Assembly (NCBI GenBank): GCA_047975765.1
Contig: JBKEEF010000013.1
Location: 62,001 to 126,000, forward strand
Source of the DNA: JAQWBS01 sp047975765
Lineage (GTDB): Bacteria > Pseudomonadota > Alphaproteobacteria > RF32 > CAG-239
Length of the DNA: 64,000 nucleotides
Direction: 5' to 3'
In this document: positions 42,729-49,618 of the stretch, piece after piece
Position numbering within the stretch: position 1 is the stretch's first letter
Layout: every line of letters starts with the position of its first letter
Made by a program: the position numbers and the translations under genes
The notes under the pieces: model-generated
What the model was told of the DNA's origin: nothing
Seen by the model: only the letters and a program-made list of their open reading frames with translations
Databases searched by the model: none

Positions 42729-43589
42729 TTATGCGAGAGGGTCTACATCTCCTTCAATTACTTCTCCCGTCTCAGCATTAAAGTTTTCTTCAATTTGTTT
42801 TTGATGTTGATTTGTAGTTTCCTCAAAGTCGGCGTCAATGTAATTAGGTTCGCCTTTGTCGTTCAAGACAGCCATGTCGTTCTCGTAGGCTTTTTGCATA
42901 TCAACGGACATGATTCCCCATTTACTGATGAGCTGACGAAGCATTGTTTTGAACGCCATTCCGTCAAAGTCCTTTTCCCAAAAAGTGTAGCCTTTCTTTG
43001 CTTTGTAACCCATCGAGTATTTAAGGGCATGAGCTTCCATTTTTGCTTTAGACCAGTACATAGTCTTTCTAAACCCATTCATGTACTCAAACATTGCATA
43101 GTAGCCAATTGTAGTAGCATTTTCTCTTGCTTCTTCATCATCAATGAGCTTGACTTCAATTTCTTCGTTGAGAGGATCATACTTAATTAGTTCACCCTCT
43201 TTGATAGCGATAACGTTCAGTTTTTTGTATTGTCCTGAGCGGATAGCAAGCTGAATATATCCCTTGTATCCAAGTTGGAATTGAGCCACTGTGCGACCAA
43301 GTTTGTTGTCTTTGAATGGCACAAAATAATATTGACCGAGCTGAGGGCTTGGAGATAGCTTCAAAGCTTCCCCGAGCATTGCTGCCGACAAAACTGTTCC
43401 GTGGTCACATTCTGCAATAGCAGGGTTTGTGCTGACTGCAGAAATTACAGATGTAATAAAACGTTGTCCGTCTTTTCCTCCAATCACTTCATTGATTTTA
43501 GCTTTCACTCCTTCTCCCGTTAAAAAAGTGCTGAAAGTTGCTTTTTTTTGGACTAAAGAATTTTTGTTTTGATTTGCTACCGTGTTCAT
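42729..43589 (-). CDS. recT: RecT-family single-strand annealing protein
   Basis: A 286-residue phage recombinase that anneals complementary single strands made by the partner exonuclease. The family core is present as VISAVSTNPAIAECDHGTVLSAAMLGEALKL near residues 45-75, then LGQYYFVPFKDNK, AQFQLGYKGYIQLAIRSGQY, and WEKDFDGMAFKTMLRQLISKWG near the end. The C-terminus is acidic. It follows the DUF1351 and YqaJ genes, with its start one base inside the DUF1351 stop. An SSB-like tail follows its stop. Confidence 0.94.
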   Translation of the reverse strand: MNTVANQNKNSLVQKKATFSTFLTGEGVKAKINEVIGGKDGQRFITSVISAVSTNPAIAECDHGTVLSAAMLGEALKLSPSPQLGQYYFVPFKDNKLGRTVAQFQLGYKGYIQLAIRSGQYKKLNVIAIKEGELIKYDPLNEEIEVKLIDDEEARENATTIGYYAMFEYMNGFRKTMYWSKAKMEAHALKYSMGYKAKKGYTFWEKDFDGMAFKTMLRQLISKWGIMSVDMQKAYENDMAVLNDKGEPNYIDADFEETTNQHQKQIEENFNAETGEVIEGDVDPLA

Positions 43590-44422
43590 TATTTTACGCT
43601 CCCGTATTTAATGTTGTTTTTTGTTAAAAATTCTTTCAAATCTTGTTTTTGTTTTTCACTTACCCAAACACGAAAATCAATTTGTTGTAGACTTTCAGGT
43701 TGTTCTGCCTGTTTAATTGGTGTTTGGATAAAATCTGTTTTTGCTTCAACAGCTGGTTGTGGTGTTAAAGCTATTTTGCTTTCTTCATAAGCTTTGAGCT
43801 TTGCTCTCTGTTCTTCAAGCCTATTTTTTTCTTGAAGTGCAGCTGAAAGGTCAAAATTCTTTAGGTAAAAATCTTTAATTTGTGACTCAAATTCTGATTT
43901 CAAATCAGTGATAACCTTTAGGTCTTTCTCTGTTCTTTCAATAAATTCATTTATTTCATCATTAACAGATGCAATCTTGACAGTGGCATTAAGCCATTTT
44001 TCATTAAAGATTGTTTCAAATTGTATTAACTCTTTAAGTCCACCAGAAAAGTTATCCCAAAACTCATGAATTTGAGCCTTTTTTTCTTCTTTTTGGGAGT
44101 TTTCAAAATTTTTTACTTGCGTATCAATCGCAAGAATTGGTTCATCAATCATTGAAACAATTTCTTTGATGTCTTTTTCAAAAGCTTCATAAGGCTCTAA
44201 GCATTTTTTCTTAATTTCTTTTCTTTTTTCTTCAATTGCAGCCTTAAACTTATTAAGAGTAGCTCTATCTGATTTGGCATCTTTAATTTCATTTTCGCTA
44301 TAAGTTAGACCTTTATATTTTTCCAAACTTGCAGATAGTTCCTTCTTGATTTCTTCTTTGTTAAACTCAATAGATTTCAAAAAGCCTTTATCTTCTGTTG
44401 GATTGAGGATTATTATTTCCAT
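43589..44422 (-). CDS. DUF1351 phage protein
   Basis: A 277-residue, highly charged, largely helical protein of the DUF1351 family, seen as KYKGLTYSENEIKDAKSDRA, LNKFKAAIEEKRKEIKKKCL and EPYEAFEKDIKEIVSMIDEP in the first 100 residues. Members sit with RecT and YqaJ exonucleases in phage recombination modules, as here, but their role is not defined. Long predicted coiled coils occur at about 50-110 and 170-215. Confidence 0.85.
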   Translation of the reverse strand: MEIIILNPTEDKGFLKSIEFNKEEIKKELSASLEKYKGLTYSENEIKDAKSDRATLNKFKAAIEEKRKEIKKKCLEPYEAFEKDIKEIVSMIDEPILAIDTQVKNFENSQKEEKKAQIHEFWDNFSGGLKELIQFETIFNEKWLNATVKIASVNDEINEFIERTEKDLKVITDLKSEFESQIKDFYLKNFDLSAALQEKNRLEEQRAKLKAYEESKIALTPQPAVEAKTDFIQTPIKQAEQPESLQQIDFRVWVSEKQKQDLKEFLTKNNIKYGSVK

Positions 44423-44435
44423 TGTCTTTTCCTTG

Positions 44436-45077
44436 TTAAATTTGCGGTAACACTAGGTTTGGTTTAATGTCTTTGGCGACATATTGTTGCCAAAATTTGA
44501 TTTCTTCTTTTTGCAAGAACTCAATATCATCTTGGATATTCTCGCGTTTGAAGAAATAGTGGCGTTGAGTTATACGGATTTGTCCGTCGTAAATGCTCTT
44601 TAGTTGAGCTTTAAGGATAGCGAAGTCATAACCTGTTACGCCGAGATAGTGCAAAATCTGACAGTAGTAATTTTGAGGAATCCTGTCGTTCCATTTTTCA
44701 AGCTGCATAGATTGCAAAATGTTAGTGGTCTTGATCTCTAAGATTCCTTTTCTCCCTGTTGATTTTTCAGTCAACTCACCATCAAGAGATGCTGAAAGAA
44801 AATCAAACCTTGGGTGTCTGATAATATCAAACCCTTTTTCAACTACTTCGTATTCTGGATAATCCAACTTAAAGAGTTCTCTCAATGGGTTCTCAGCCTT
44901 AACGCCATATTGAACACAATCTTTGTTTGAGATGTCGGCTTGTTCTTTACGGCCTGTTTTGATTTCCCAAAGTTGAACATTGGTCATATATGGATTGCAG
45001 CCTACTATTGCTGCAGCATCTGAACCACCGATGCCTTTTTTTCTTTCTTCAAGCCACTGTTCACGAGTTACTTCCAT
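44436..45077 (-). CDS. YqaJ-family phage exonuclease
   Basis: A 213-residue PD-(D/E)XK nuclease that resects double-strand ends to give substrate for RecT. WLEERKKGIGGSDAAAIVGCNPYMT at the start is the family signature, and the active-site motif is LSASLDGELTE ... GILEIKTT near residues 90-115, followed by YYCQILHYLGVTGYDFAIL. The ATG at 45077 has an AGGATTAG-type ribosome site; nine residues of upstream frame are unlikely. YqaJ, DUF1351 and RecT together make a complete recombination cassette. Confidence 0.92.
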   Translation of the reverse strand: MEVTREQWLEERKKGIGGSDAAAIVGCNPYMTNVQLWEIKTGRKEQADISNKDCVQYGVKAENPLRELFKLDYPEYEVVEKGFDIIRHPRFDFLSASLDGELTEKSTGRKGILEIKTTNILQSMQLEKWNDRIPQNYYCQILHYLGVTGYDFAILKAQLKSIYDGQIRITQRHYFFKRENIQDDIEFLQKEEIKFWQQYVAKDIKPNLVLPQI

Positions 45078-45081
45078 CACT

Positions 45082-45216
45082 CTAATCCTTTTCTTTTTCT
45101 TCAATCATCTTCAATATCGTTTGCCTTAAAATTCTCATCTCATACCTAACTTCAGGAACATCACTTTCTTTTTCGATTTTTAGGCAATAACCAATAATTT
45201 TATGTAATTCATTCAT
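45082..45216 (-). CDS. Small phage protein, 44 residues
   Basis: An open frame of 44 residues (MNELHKIIGYCLKIEKESD..., ending MIEEKEKD), helical and charged, four bases before the yqaJ start and overlapping the previous small gene by ATGA. No family recognised; packing supports translation. Confidence 0.5.
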   Translation of the reverse strand: MNELHKIIGYCLKIEKESDVPEVRYEMRILRQTILKMIEEKEKD

Positions 45217-45341
45217 AACCCACCCCATTCACCAGTTAAAATCCCGATTGTTAAAACACTTCCCCAGACGATTATTGTTGCAATAATCAACATGACTGAA
45301 ATTGGGTGTGACAGGTCCATATTTGAAAGAAATTGTTTCAT
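45213..45341 (-). CDS. Small phage membrane protein, 42 residues
   Basis: A 42-residue frame with GGAG eight bases upstream of its ATG and one membrane segment (ISVMLIIATIIVWGSVLTIGIL). It starts just after the end of the upstream gene and overlaps the next start (ATGA). Function unknown. Confidence 0.55.
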   Translation of the reverse strand: MKQFLSNMDLSHPISVMLIIATIIVWGSVLTIGILTGEWGGL

Positions 45342-45342
45342 T

Positions 45343-45654
45343 CTAATTCTCCAAAATTTCTTTGATTAAAATTCTTGCAAGCTCTGTTAAATCATCTCGG
45401 ATTTTGTCCTCGTGGATAAAGTCTTCAAAACAGCCACTATTGTCAGACAATAGTTTTTCAATAGCTTTATCTTCGACTTCTTCCTCGGAAAGTTCATAGG
45501 GAAAGTATTTGTTGCTATCTCTGTCAAAGATCATTCCTTTCTTTTCAGGTTTGAAATCCCTTACAAAAGAATTGTTTATATTGAGATTTTCCTTCACTCC
45601 TTTTTCGAAAGAAATGAACGCTGGTATGTTTCTTAATTGTTGAATGATTTCCAT
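45343..45654 (-). CDS. First gene of the left phage operon, unknown
   Basis: A 103-residue acidic protein without recognised domain (EIIQQLRNIPAFISFEKGV at the start; ELSEEEVEDKAIEKLLSDN in the middle). It lies directly downstream of the PL-like promoter, where anti-host or anti-restriction proteins are often found, but nothing in it identifies such a role. Confidence 0.6.
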   Translation of the reverse strand: MEIIQQLRNIPAFISFEKGVKENLNINNSFVRDFKPEKKGMIFDRDSNKYFPYELSEEEVEDKAIEKLLSDNSGCFEDFIHEDKIRDDLTELARILIKEILEN

Positions 45655-45684
45655 TTTGTTTGCCCCGTGTTAACTTATAGAACT

Positions 45685-45738
45685 AGATTATGATATTCGT
45701 AATTTAATGTCAATAATAAAATTATTAAAATCGTAATT
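45685..45738 (-). promoter_or_regulatory. PL-like promoter with operator-like sites
   Basis: On the minus strand TTGACA (complement of 45708-45713) is followed after 15-17 bases by CATAAT/TAATCT (45685-45692). ATTCGTAA lies in the spacer and AAATCGTAAT at about 45729-45738; both resemble the ATTATCGTAA sites of the CI-Cro region. It would drive the recombination operon under repressor control. Confidence 0.55.
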
Positions 45739-45849
45739 ATTTAAACATGGAGCATTCAACCGATTGATTTTCAATGAAAGATTTTTTAATTTTGATATGA
45801 GATAATGCCAATTATGACGAATATTTCATGATTAAATTTGAAATTGTGC

Positions 45850-45883
45850 ATAAAAAAAAGAGCCTTAACTGGCTCTTTTTGGG
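45850..45883 (-). terminator. Terminator downstream of the DUF2335 gene
   Basis: AAAAAGAGCC-TTAACT-GGCTCTTTTT hairpin with T/A runs, located just past the stop of the leftward DUF2335 gene and before the PL-like promoter. Confidence 0.8.
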
Positions 45884-45894
45884 TAAATGTTATA

Positions 45895-46371
45895 TTATTT
45901 TTTATCTTTATGAATTGATTTAGATTTTATTCTTGCTACCCCAGATATTACAGAAACAGTTGCTAAAATTGATAAGAGAACTTTTACAATCCAAGATTTA
46001 TCTAAATAAATTGCATACGATGAGAGTAATAAAACTCCTATTACTATTATGAAACCCATTATTGTGCCAAATAAGCGATATTGGTTATCTTTCATTTGAA
46101 AAGTATGTGAAAAGTTTTGTTCTTTTTCTGCCATCGAAATAATTCTATCCATAGATCCTGGACATGCTTTTTCATAATCTGCTAATATTTCTGGTGGAGG
46201 TAATGGGCCTCTATGAATGGATTGACTCGTCTGTTCAACTCTTACAGTCAACTTTGGGTCTTTACTTAAAGAATCAGCACCACTTAAAAGCCTTTTTTTA
46301 TTATCTTCAATATTTTTCTTTTGAGTTATATTTGTCAAAACACTTTTATTTGTTTTTTTGTTCTTTTTCAT
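45895..46371 (-). CDS. DUF2335 membrane protein
   Basis: A 158-residue protein with the family motif HRGPLPPPEILADYEKACPGSMDRII near residues 53-78, a charged stretch, and two C-terminal membrane segments (LFGTIMGFIIVIGVLLLSSY and VLLSILATVSVISGVARI). The family is common in prophages and unknown in function; exclusion of other phages is a possible but unproven role. It lies between the repressor and PL, the usual place of lysogeny-expressed genes, and overlaps a 58-residue gene upstream. Confidence 0.8.
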   Translation of the reverse strand: MKKNKKTNKSVLTNITQKKNIEDNKKRLLSGADSLSKDPKLTVRVEQTSQSIHRGPLPPPEILADYEKACPGSMDRIISMAEKEQNFSHTFQMKDNQYRLFGTIMGFIIVIGVLLLSSYAIYLDKSWIVKVLLSILATVSVISGVARIKSKSIHKDKK

Positions 46372-46522
46372 AATTTACCATACTAGATTTGAGGTAGCTT
46401 CCTGTTTTAGCCCAATAGCTATAAATATTACTCTTTGCTGAGTTATTCTCTATTACTCTTGGTATGTAAGATGTAATTCCATATGCAATACCTAATAAAA
46501 AGGCTTTGGTTTTTGTTTTCAT
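46346..46522 (-). CDS. Small phage protein, 58 residues
   Basis: A 58-residue frame (MKTKTKAFLLGIAYGITSYI at the start, a weak hydrophobic region) preceded by AGGAGTG. It overlaps the DUF2335 start by 26 bases, so the two are probably one unit transcribed during lysogeny. No family recognised. Confidence 0.5.
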   Translation of the reverse strand: MKTKTKAFLLGIAYGITSYIPRVIENNSAKSNIYSYWAKTGSYLKSSMVNYEKEQKNK

Positions 46523-46655
46523 TTCTCACTCCTGATGGTTAATGAAATAACCTAACTATGTTATTATCACATAAAATATATAAATATACAATCAATAAAA
46601 AAGTTCATAATAGAATTGTTGATTTTTTTCAAGTAAAAATTTATTAAAATATTTT

Positions 46656-47333
46656 CTATAACTCTTTCATTTTGATTTGGTAATCAATCACCACAGCAGC
46701 GATATCATATTCTTTGTCGTCGGGGTGGAGAATGATATTGTTTATTGTTGGGTTGGTCGATTCGGCAACCAGAACAATTGTGTTGTTATCTGTTTTCATA
46801 TATCTTTTGACAGTAGCTTCATATAGTCCGTCAGAGCTTTTTCGATATGCAATGATGTAGTCGCCATTTTCAATCTTGCCGTCATAATCATCTATGCAAC
46901 AACATATAAGCGTTGTTTTTTCTGGCGGAAAGATTTTATTCATCGAATCGCCACGAACTCCTAGAGCGAAAATTCTTTTGTTTTTGAGGTTATCATTAAC
47001 AGGATAATATACTTCTTCCCATTCATCTTCAGGGAGTTGCGTCGCTTCATTCCATGCACCAGCTTGAACAAAACCGATTTTTGAAATTGTTGTTATTTGA
47101 TTATTATTTTCATAGTCTAATTCTTTGGTAACACCTGATATATATTTTGTAAAGTTTTCTAAATTTATGTCTAAAAATTTAGCAAAAGAAACGATTTCTT
47201 TTTGCTGAATTTCCCTAATACCTTTAATTATAGCACTTAAATGGGGTGGGGCAATGTTAACATAATTAGCTAATTCTTTTTGTGTTTTTCCAAGATCTTT
47301 CAATCTATCTTTTATAAACTCATATTTTGTCAT
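46656..47333 (-). CDS. CI-like repressor with S24 peptidase domain
   Basis: A 225-residue lysogeny repressor. The N-terminal helix-turn-helix is seen as GKTQKELANYVNIAPPHLSAIIKG near residues 15-38. The C-terminal S24 (LexA/UmuD) domain has the autocleavage site VQAGAWNE near residue 88, the catalytic Ser in GVRGDSMNKIFPP near 130, and the Lys in YEATVKRY near 175. RecA-stimulated self-cleavage would link induction to DNA damage. It is transcribed leftward, divergent from the Cro-like gene, with three operator-like sites between. Confidence 0.93.
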   Translation of the reverse strand: MTKYEFIKDRLKDLGKTQKELANYVNIAPPHLSAIIKGIREIQQKEIVSFAKFLDINLENFTKYISGVTKELDYENNNQITTISKIGFVQAGAWNEATQLPEDEWEEVYYPVNDNLKNKRIFALGVRGDSMNKIFPPEKTTLICCCIDDYDGKIENGDYIIAYRKSSDGLYEATVKRYMKTDNNTIVLVAESTNPTINNIILHPDDKEYDIAAVVIDYQIKMKEL

Positions 47334-47365
47334 ATTTTACCTTAATTTTAAATTTTGTCTATAAT

Positions 47366-47441
47366 AATACGATTATCGTAAAAAGTAAATTATTATTATC
47401 GTAATTTTTAGATTGACTTGTTATTATGATTATCGTAATAT
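47366..47441. promoter_or_regulatory. Operator region with PR and PRM promoters
   Basis: Three copies of ATTATCGTAA lie at 47372-47381, 47395-47404 and 47429-47438; the first is nearly a perfect palindrome (TTACGATTATCGTAA type). PR (rightward) has TTGACT (47413), a 17-base spacer and TATAAT-like TAATAT (47436), with site 3 in the spacer and -10. A PRM candidate on the other strand is TTTACT-17-TATTAT, overlapping site 1. This is the lysis/lysogeny switch. Confidence 0.7.
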
Positions 47442-47473
47442 TCTCTCAGGTTAATTAAATTCGGAGAATATAA

Positions 47474-47674
47474 TTGAAGAAAATATCAGAAATAATAAAG
47501 GATTTTGGGGGATTAGCGGAGATGTCAAGAACTCTTGATGTTGCAATTTCTACAATTCAATATTGGGAAGAAAAAAATAAAATTCCTTATTGGAGAATAG
47601 AAGTCGTTTTAAAGAAAGCAAAAGAGCTTGGCTTGTCAATTAATGAAAAATCAGAAGACGAAAGTGCTGCATAG
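47474..47674 (+). CDS. Cro-like / YdaS-type regulator
   Basis: A 66-residue helix-turn-helix protein (ISEIIKDFGGLAEMSRTLDV, then ISTIQYWEEKNKIPYWRIEVV), first gene of the rightward early operon and divergent from the repressor. Start codon TTG with GGAGAA eight bases upstream. Cro or YdaS proteins compete with the repressor for the same operators. Confidence 0.8.
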   Translation: MKKISEIIKDFGGLAEMSRTLDVAISTIQYWEEKNKIPYWRIEVVLKKAKELGLSINEKSEDESAA

Positions 47675-47705
47675 CATTGTCGTCTTTTTTTGTAGGAGAA
47701 ATAAC

Positions 47706-47996
47706 ATGAATGAAAAAGAAATAAGAAAAGAATTAGTACTTTTGAATCTACAACGTGATAATCCGCTTTGTATTAGAGAGCTGAAAGATTTTGAAAAATA
47801 TATTATGGGAAATGAAATAGAGGATGCGTCAACACCCTCTAAAGCTTGGGAAAAAAGAAATCCAGAGTTAGCAAAAGAAGCAAAAGAAAGAGCTAGAAAA
47901 AAGACTCTTCGTTTTCTTCTTGATGTTGGCGGCCGTGATTTTGTTCGCTTTTGTGGTTCTCATATTCGCAAAGGACATTGTAATGATGCTTCTTAA
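47706..47996 (+). CDS. Small early phage protein
   Basis: A 96-residue basic protein with no recognised family: MNEKEIRKELVLLNLQRD, a central AWEKRNPELAKEAKERARKK stretch and a cysteine/histidine-containing tail. The ATG at 47706 follows AGGAG; a start upstream at 47628 would overlap the Cro-like gene. Its last third overlaps a convergent open frame on the other strand, so the C-terminus may be under two constraints. Confidence 0.6.
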   Translation: MNEKEIRKELVLLNLQRDNPLCIRELKDFEKYIMGNEIEDASTPSKAWEKRNPELAKEAKERARKKTLRFLLDVGGRDFVRFCGSHIRKGHCNDAS

Positions 47997-48132
47997 TGTA
48001 ATTAAACAAAAAGAATTCATCTTTAACAGTTTCTTGCAAGTCGCGGATTCTTTGCTTTGTTTCATAAAGCTCAGTTTCAAGTTTTGCTATCTTGTCATTA
48101 AGCTTCATTATTTCAGTCCCTTTATCGTCCAT
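47893..48132 (-). CDS. Convergent coiled-coil protein, uncertain
   Basis: A 79-residue frame on the opposite strand with AAGGAAA upstream of its ATG (48132) and a clear heptad pattern (MKLNDKIAKLETELYETKQR). It ends inside the 3' part of the rightward gene at 47706-47996 by about 100 bases. The good start and amphipathic character argue for translation, its odd orientation against. Function unknown. Confidence 0.4.
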   Translation of the reverse strand: MDDKGTEIMKLNDKIAKLETELYETKQRIRDLQETVKDEFFLFNYIKKHHYNVLCEYENHKSEQNHGRQHQEENEESFF

Positions 48133-48207
48133 AACCAATTTCCTTTTGTAGTTTTTACAAAAGGTATCGCTAAACAAAACATGAGTCAATTCTAAAAGGA
48201 GATAAAA

Positions 48208-48369
48208 ATGGAAAACAGAACAAAAAATAATATCAAAACGATTTATGAAATTTCTCCTACTTTTTTTCTGAAACAAGCCGAAAGAGCCGGAGAAAAACTC
48301 AACGAAGCTTTGAAGCTAGGGCTGATTGTTTCAGCAAATGACAACATGTTAGAGGACATCATTGCGTAA
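48208..48369 (+). CDS. Small early phage protein, 53 residues
   Basis: A frame of 53 residues with AAAGGAGAT upstream of the ATG. TIYEISPTFFLKQAERAGEK followed by a helical acidic end (NDNMLEDIIA) resembles small phage regulators, but no family can be named. Confidence 0.5.
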   Translation: MENRTKNNIKTIYEISPTFFLKQAERAGEKLNEALKLGLIVSANDNMLEDIIA

Positions 48370-48394
48370 CTTATGATGTTCACAGGGTGTGAAA

Positions 48395-48490
48395 GTGGCT
48401 AGCGTCCTGTTCCTGAAAACAAAATCTGTTCTGCTATTTAGTTAAAACTCTTTTGAGCATTTGAGGAAAGAACAGAGCCACATTTTTTTT
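48395..48490 (+). ncRNA. Structured RNA or attenuator upstream of the 60-residue gene
   Basis: A long hairpin: GTGGCT (48395) and CTGTTC (48407) pair with GAACAG (48470) and AGCCAC (48476), followed by a T-run. The two stems are contiguous on the 3' side and separated by six bases on the 5' side. It may be a small RNA, an attenuator or a terminator for the preceding genes. Confidence 0.4.
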
Positions 48491-48514
48491 AATTTTATAT
48501 TAGAGGAAAAGATT

Positions 48515-48697
48515 ATGGCACGAAAGGAATCAAAGACTTTTATTCTCAATCTTCTTTCTGGAAGACACAGAAGAGTGAAAAAGAATGAAGTTTGTTGTGT
48601 CTGCGAACAGGTGAATATTGAAGGTGCGATTGATACTATCGTTTACATGATAAGCGGGCATTCATATTTGGTACAAGACACAAAAAAAAACAGTTGA
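48515..48697 (+). CDS. Small early phage protein, 60 residues
   Basis: A basic 60-residue protein with GAGGAA upstream of its ATG. RHRRVKKNEVCCVCEQVN suggests a small zinc-binding or RNA-binding motif (C-C-x-C) but there is no second pair of ligands. No family recognised. Confidence 0.5.
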   Translation: MARKESKTFILNLLSGRHRRVKKNEVCCVCEQVNIEGAIDTIVYMISGHSYLVQDTKKNS

Positions 48698-48727
48698 AGA
48701 GAAAATTATAGTTAAAGGAGAAGAATA

Positions 48728-48970
48728 ATGGGTGAAGTTGGTGGAATTGCAGTTGATAGATTGAAATCTCTGATTGAACGAGTTGAAAGACTTGAAGAAG
48801 AAAAGAAAGCTTTGAGTTCTGATGTCAGAGACATTTTTGCAGAAGCAAAATCTGCTGGGTTTGATGTTAAAATTATGCGTATGATTTTGAAACTCAGAAA
48901 GATGAATGCAGCAGACAGAGATGAAGAAGAGTTCTTGCTCGAAACGTATCGCAAAGCTTTAGACATATAA
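48728..48970 (+). CDS. GapR-like nucleoid protein (DUF2312/UPF0335)
   Basis: An 80-residue protein of the DUF2312/UPF0335 family to which the alphaproteobacterial nucleoid protein GapR belongs. The sequence begins with AVDRLKSLIERVERLEEEKK and ends DVKIMRMILKLRKMNAADRDEEE, covering the whole family. GapR binds overtwisted DNA ahead of replication forks in Caulobacter. A phage copy may assist replication or interfere with the host. RBS is AAAGGAG. Confidence 0.88.
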   Translation: MGEVGGIAVDRLKSLIERVERLEEEKKALSSDVRDIFAEAKSAGFDVKIMRMILKLRKMNAADRDEEEFLLETYRKALDI

Positions 48971-48981
48971 AGGATACAGCA

Positions 48982-49182
48982 ATGGCAGATGAACAGTTGA
49001 TGGTTGGGAAAGGTGCAGAGCATCAGACGAGATGTTTAGTTGATAAATTTAATAGCTATCAACCTACAATTTTTCATATCAAAAAAAATCCAAAGAAAGG
49101 TTTTCAGCTTCCTGTTTTGTTCGAGTTTTCAAAATTGCTCAAAAAATCAGTAATGTATTTAATTGGGGGTGAGAATGTTTGA
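48982..49182 (+). CDS. Small early phage protein, unknown
   Basis: A 66-residue protein (MADEQLMVGKGAEHQTRCLV, ending FSKLLKKSVMYLIGGENV) without known domain. AAAGGAT precedes the ATG. Its stop overlaps the start of a short methyltransferase-like frame. Confidence 0.5.
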   Translation: MADEQLMVGKGAEHQTRCLVDKFNSYQPTIFHIKKNPKKGFQLPVLFEFSKLLKKSVMYLIGGENV

Positions 49183-49246
49183 CATTGTTGTTTCTCTATT
49201 TGATGGCATGTCTTGTGGGCAAGAGCTATTATTTCAGCTCAGTTGA
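49175..49246 (+). pseudogene. Remnant of a C5-cytosine DNA methyltransferase start
   Basis: A 23-residue frame reads MFDIVVSLFDGMSCGQELL, the motif I start of phage Dcm-type cytosine methyltransferases (SLFDGMSCG), then stops. No further methyltransferase motifs follow. A truncated relic left by deletion is the simplest reading. Confidence 0.5.
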
Positions 49247-49276
49247 GTGTTGAAGCATTTTGCATAGGAGAGGGTG

Positions 49277-49618
49277 ATGAGTGGGTATATTAAACTTCAT
49301 AGAGGGCTTTTAGACTGGGAATGGTATTCTGATATGAATTGTTTCAGATTATTCACTCATTTGCTCTTAAAAGCTTATAACGGAGAAGACGTGACTTATA
49401 ATAATAACATAAGGAAAGGGCAGATATTTATCTCTATAGCATGTCTTTCTCGTGAAACTGGATTGACTGTTAGCCAAACTAAAACAGCCCTTTCTAAGCT
49501 TATTAAAACGGGATTTTTAACTAAAAGTATTCAAAGAGGACATCAGTTGTTTTCAATTAATAACTATTTCTTTGAAGAAGAGTTTGTTTGTGGAGGTAAA
49601 AATGCAAGGGTGGATTAA
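49277..49618 (+). CDS. Winged-helix replication-type protein, short paralogue
   Basis: A 113-residue protein beginning SGYIKLHRGLLDWEWYSDM, then FRLFTHLLLKA, FISIACLSRETGLTVSQTKTALSKLIKTGFL, the N-terminal winged helix of phage replication initiators (DnaD-like/replisome organiser). It lacks the later part and looks like a duplicated N-terminal domain of the next gene. The ATG at 49277 follows GGAG; a GTG one codon upstream is the alternative. Confidence 0.7.
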   Translation: MSGYIKLHRGLLDWEWYSDMNCFRLFTHLLLKAYNGEDVTYNNNIRKGQIFISIACLSRETGLTVSQTKTALSKLIKTGFLTKSIQRGHQLFSINNYFFEEEFVCGGKNARVD

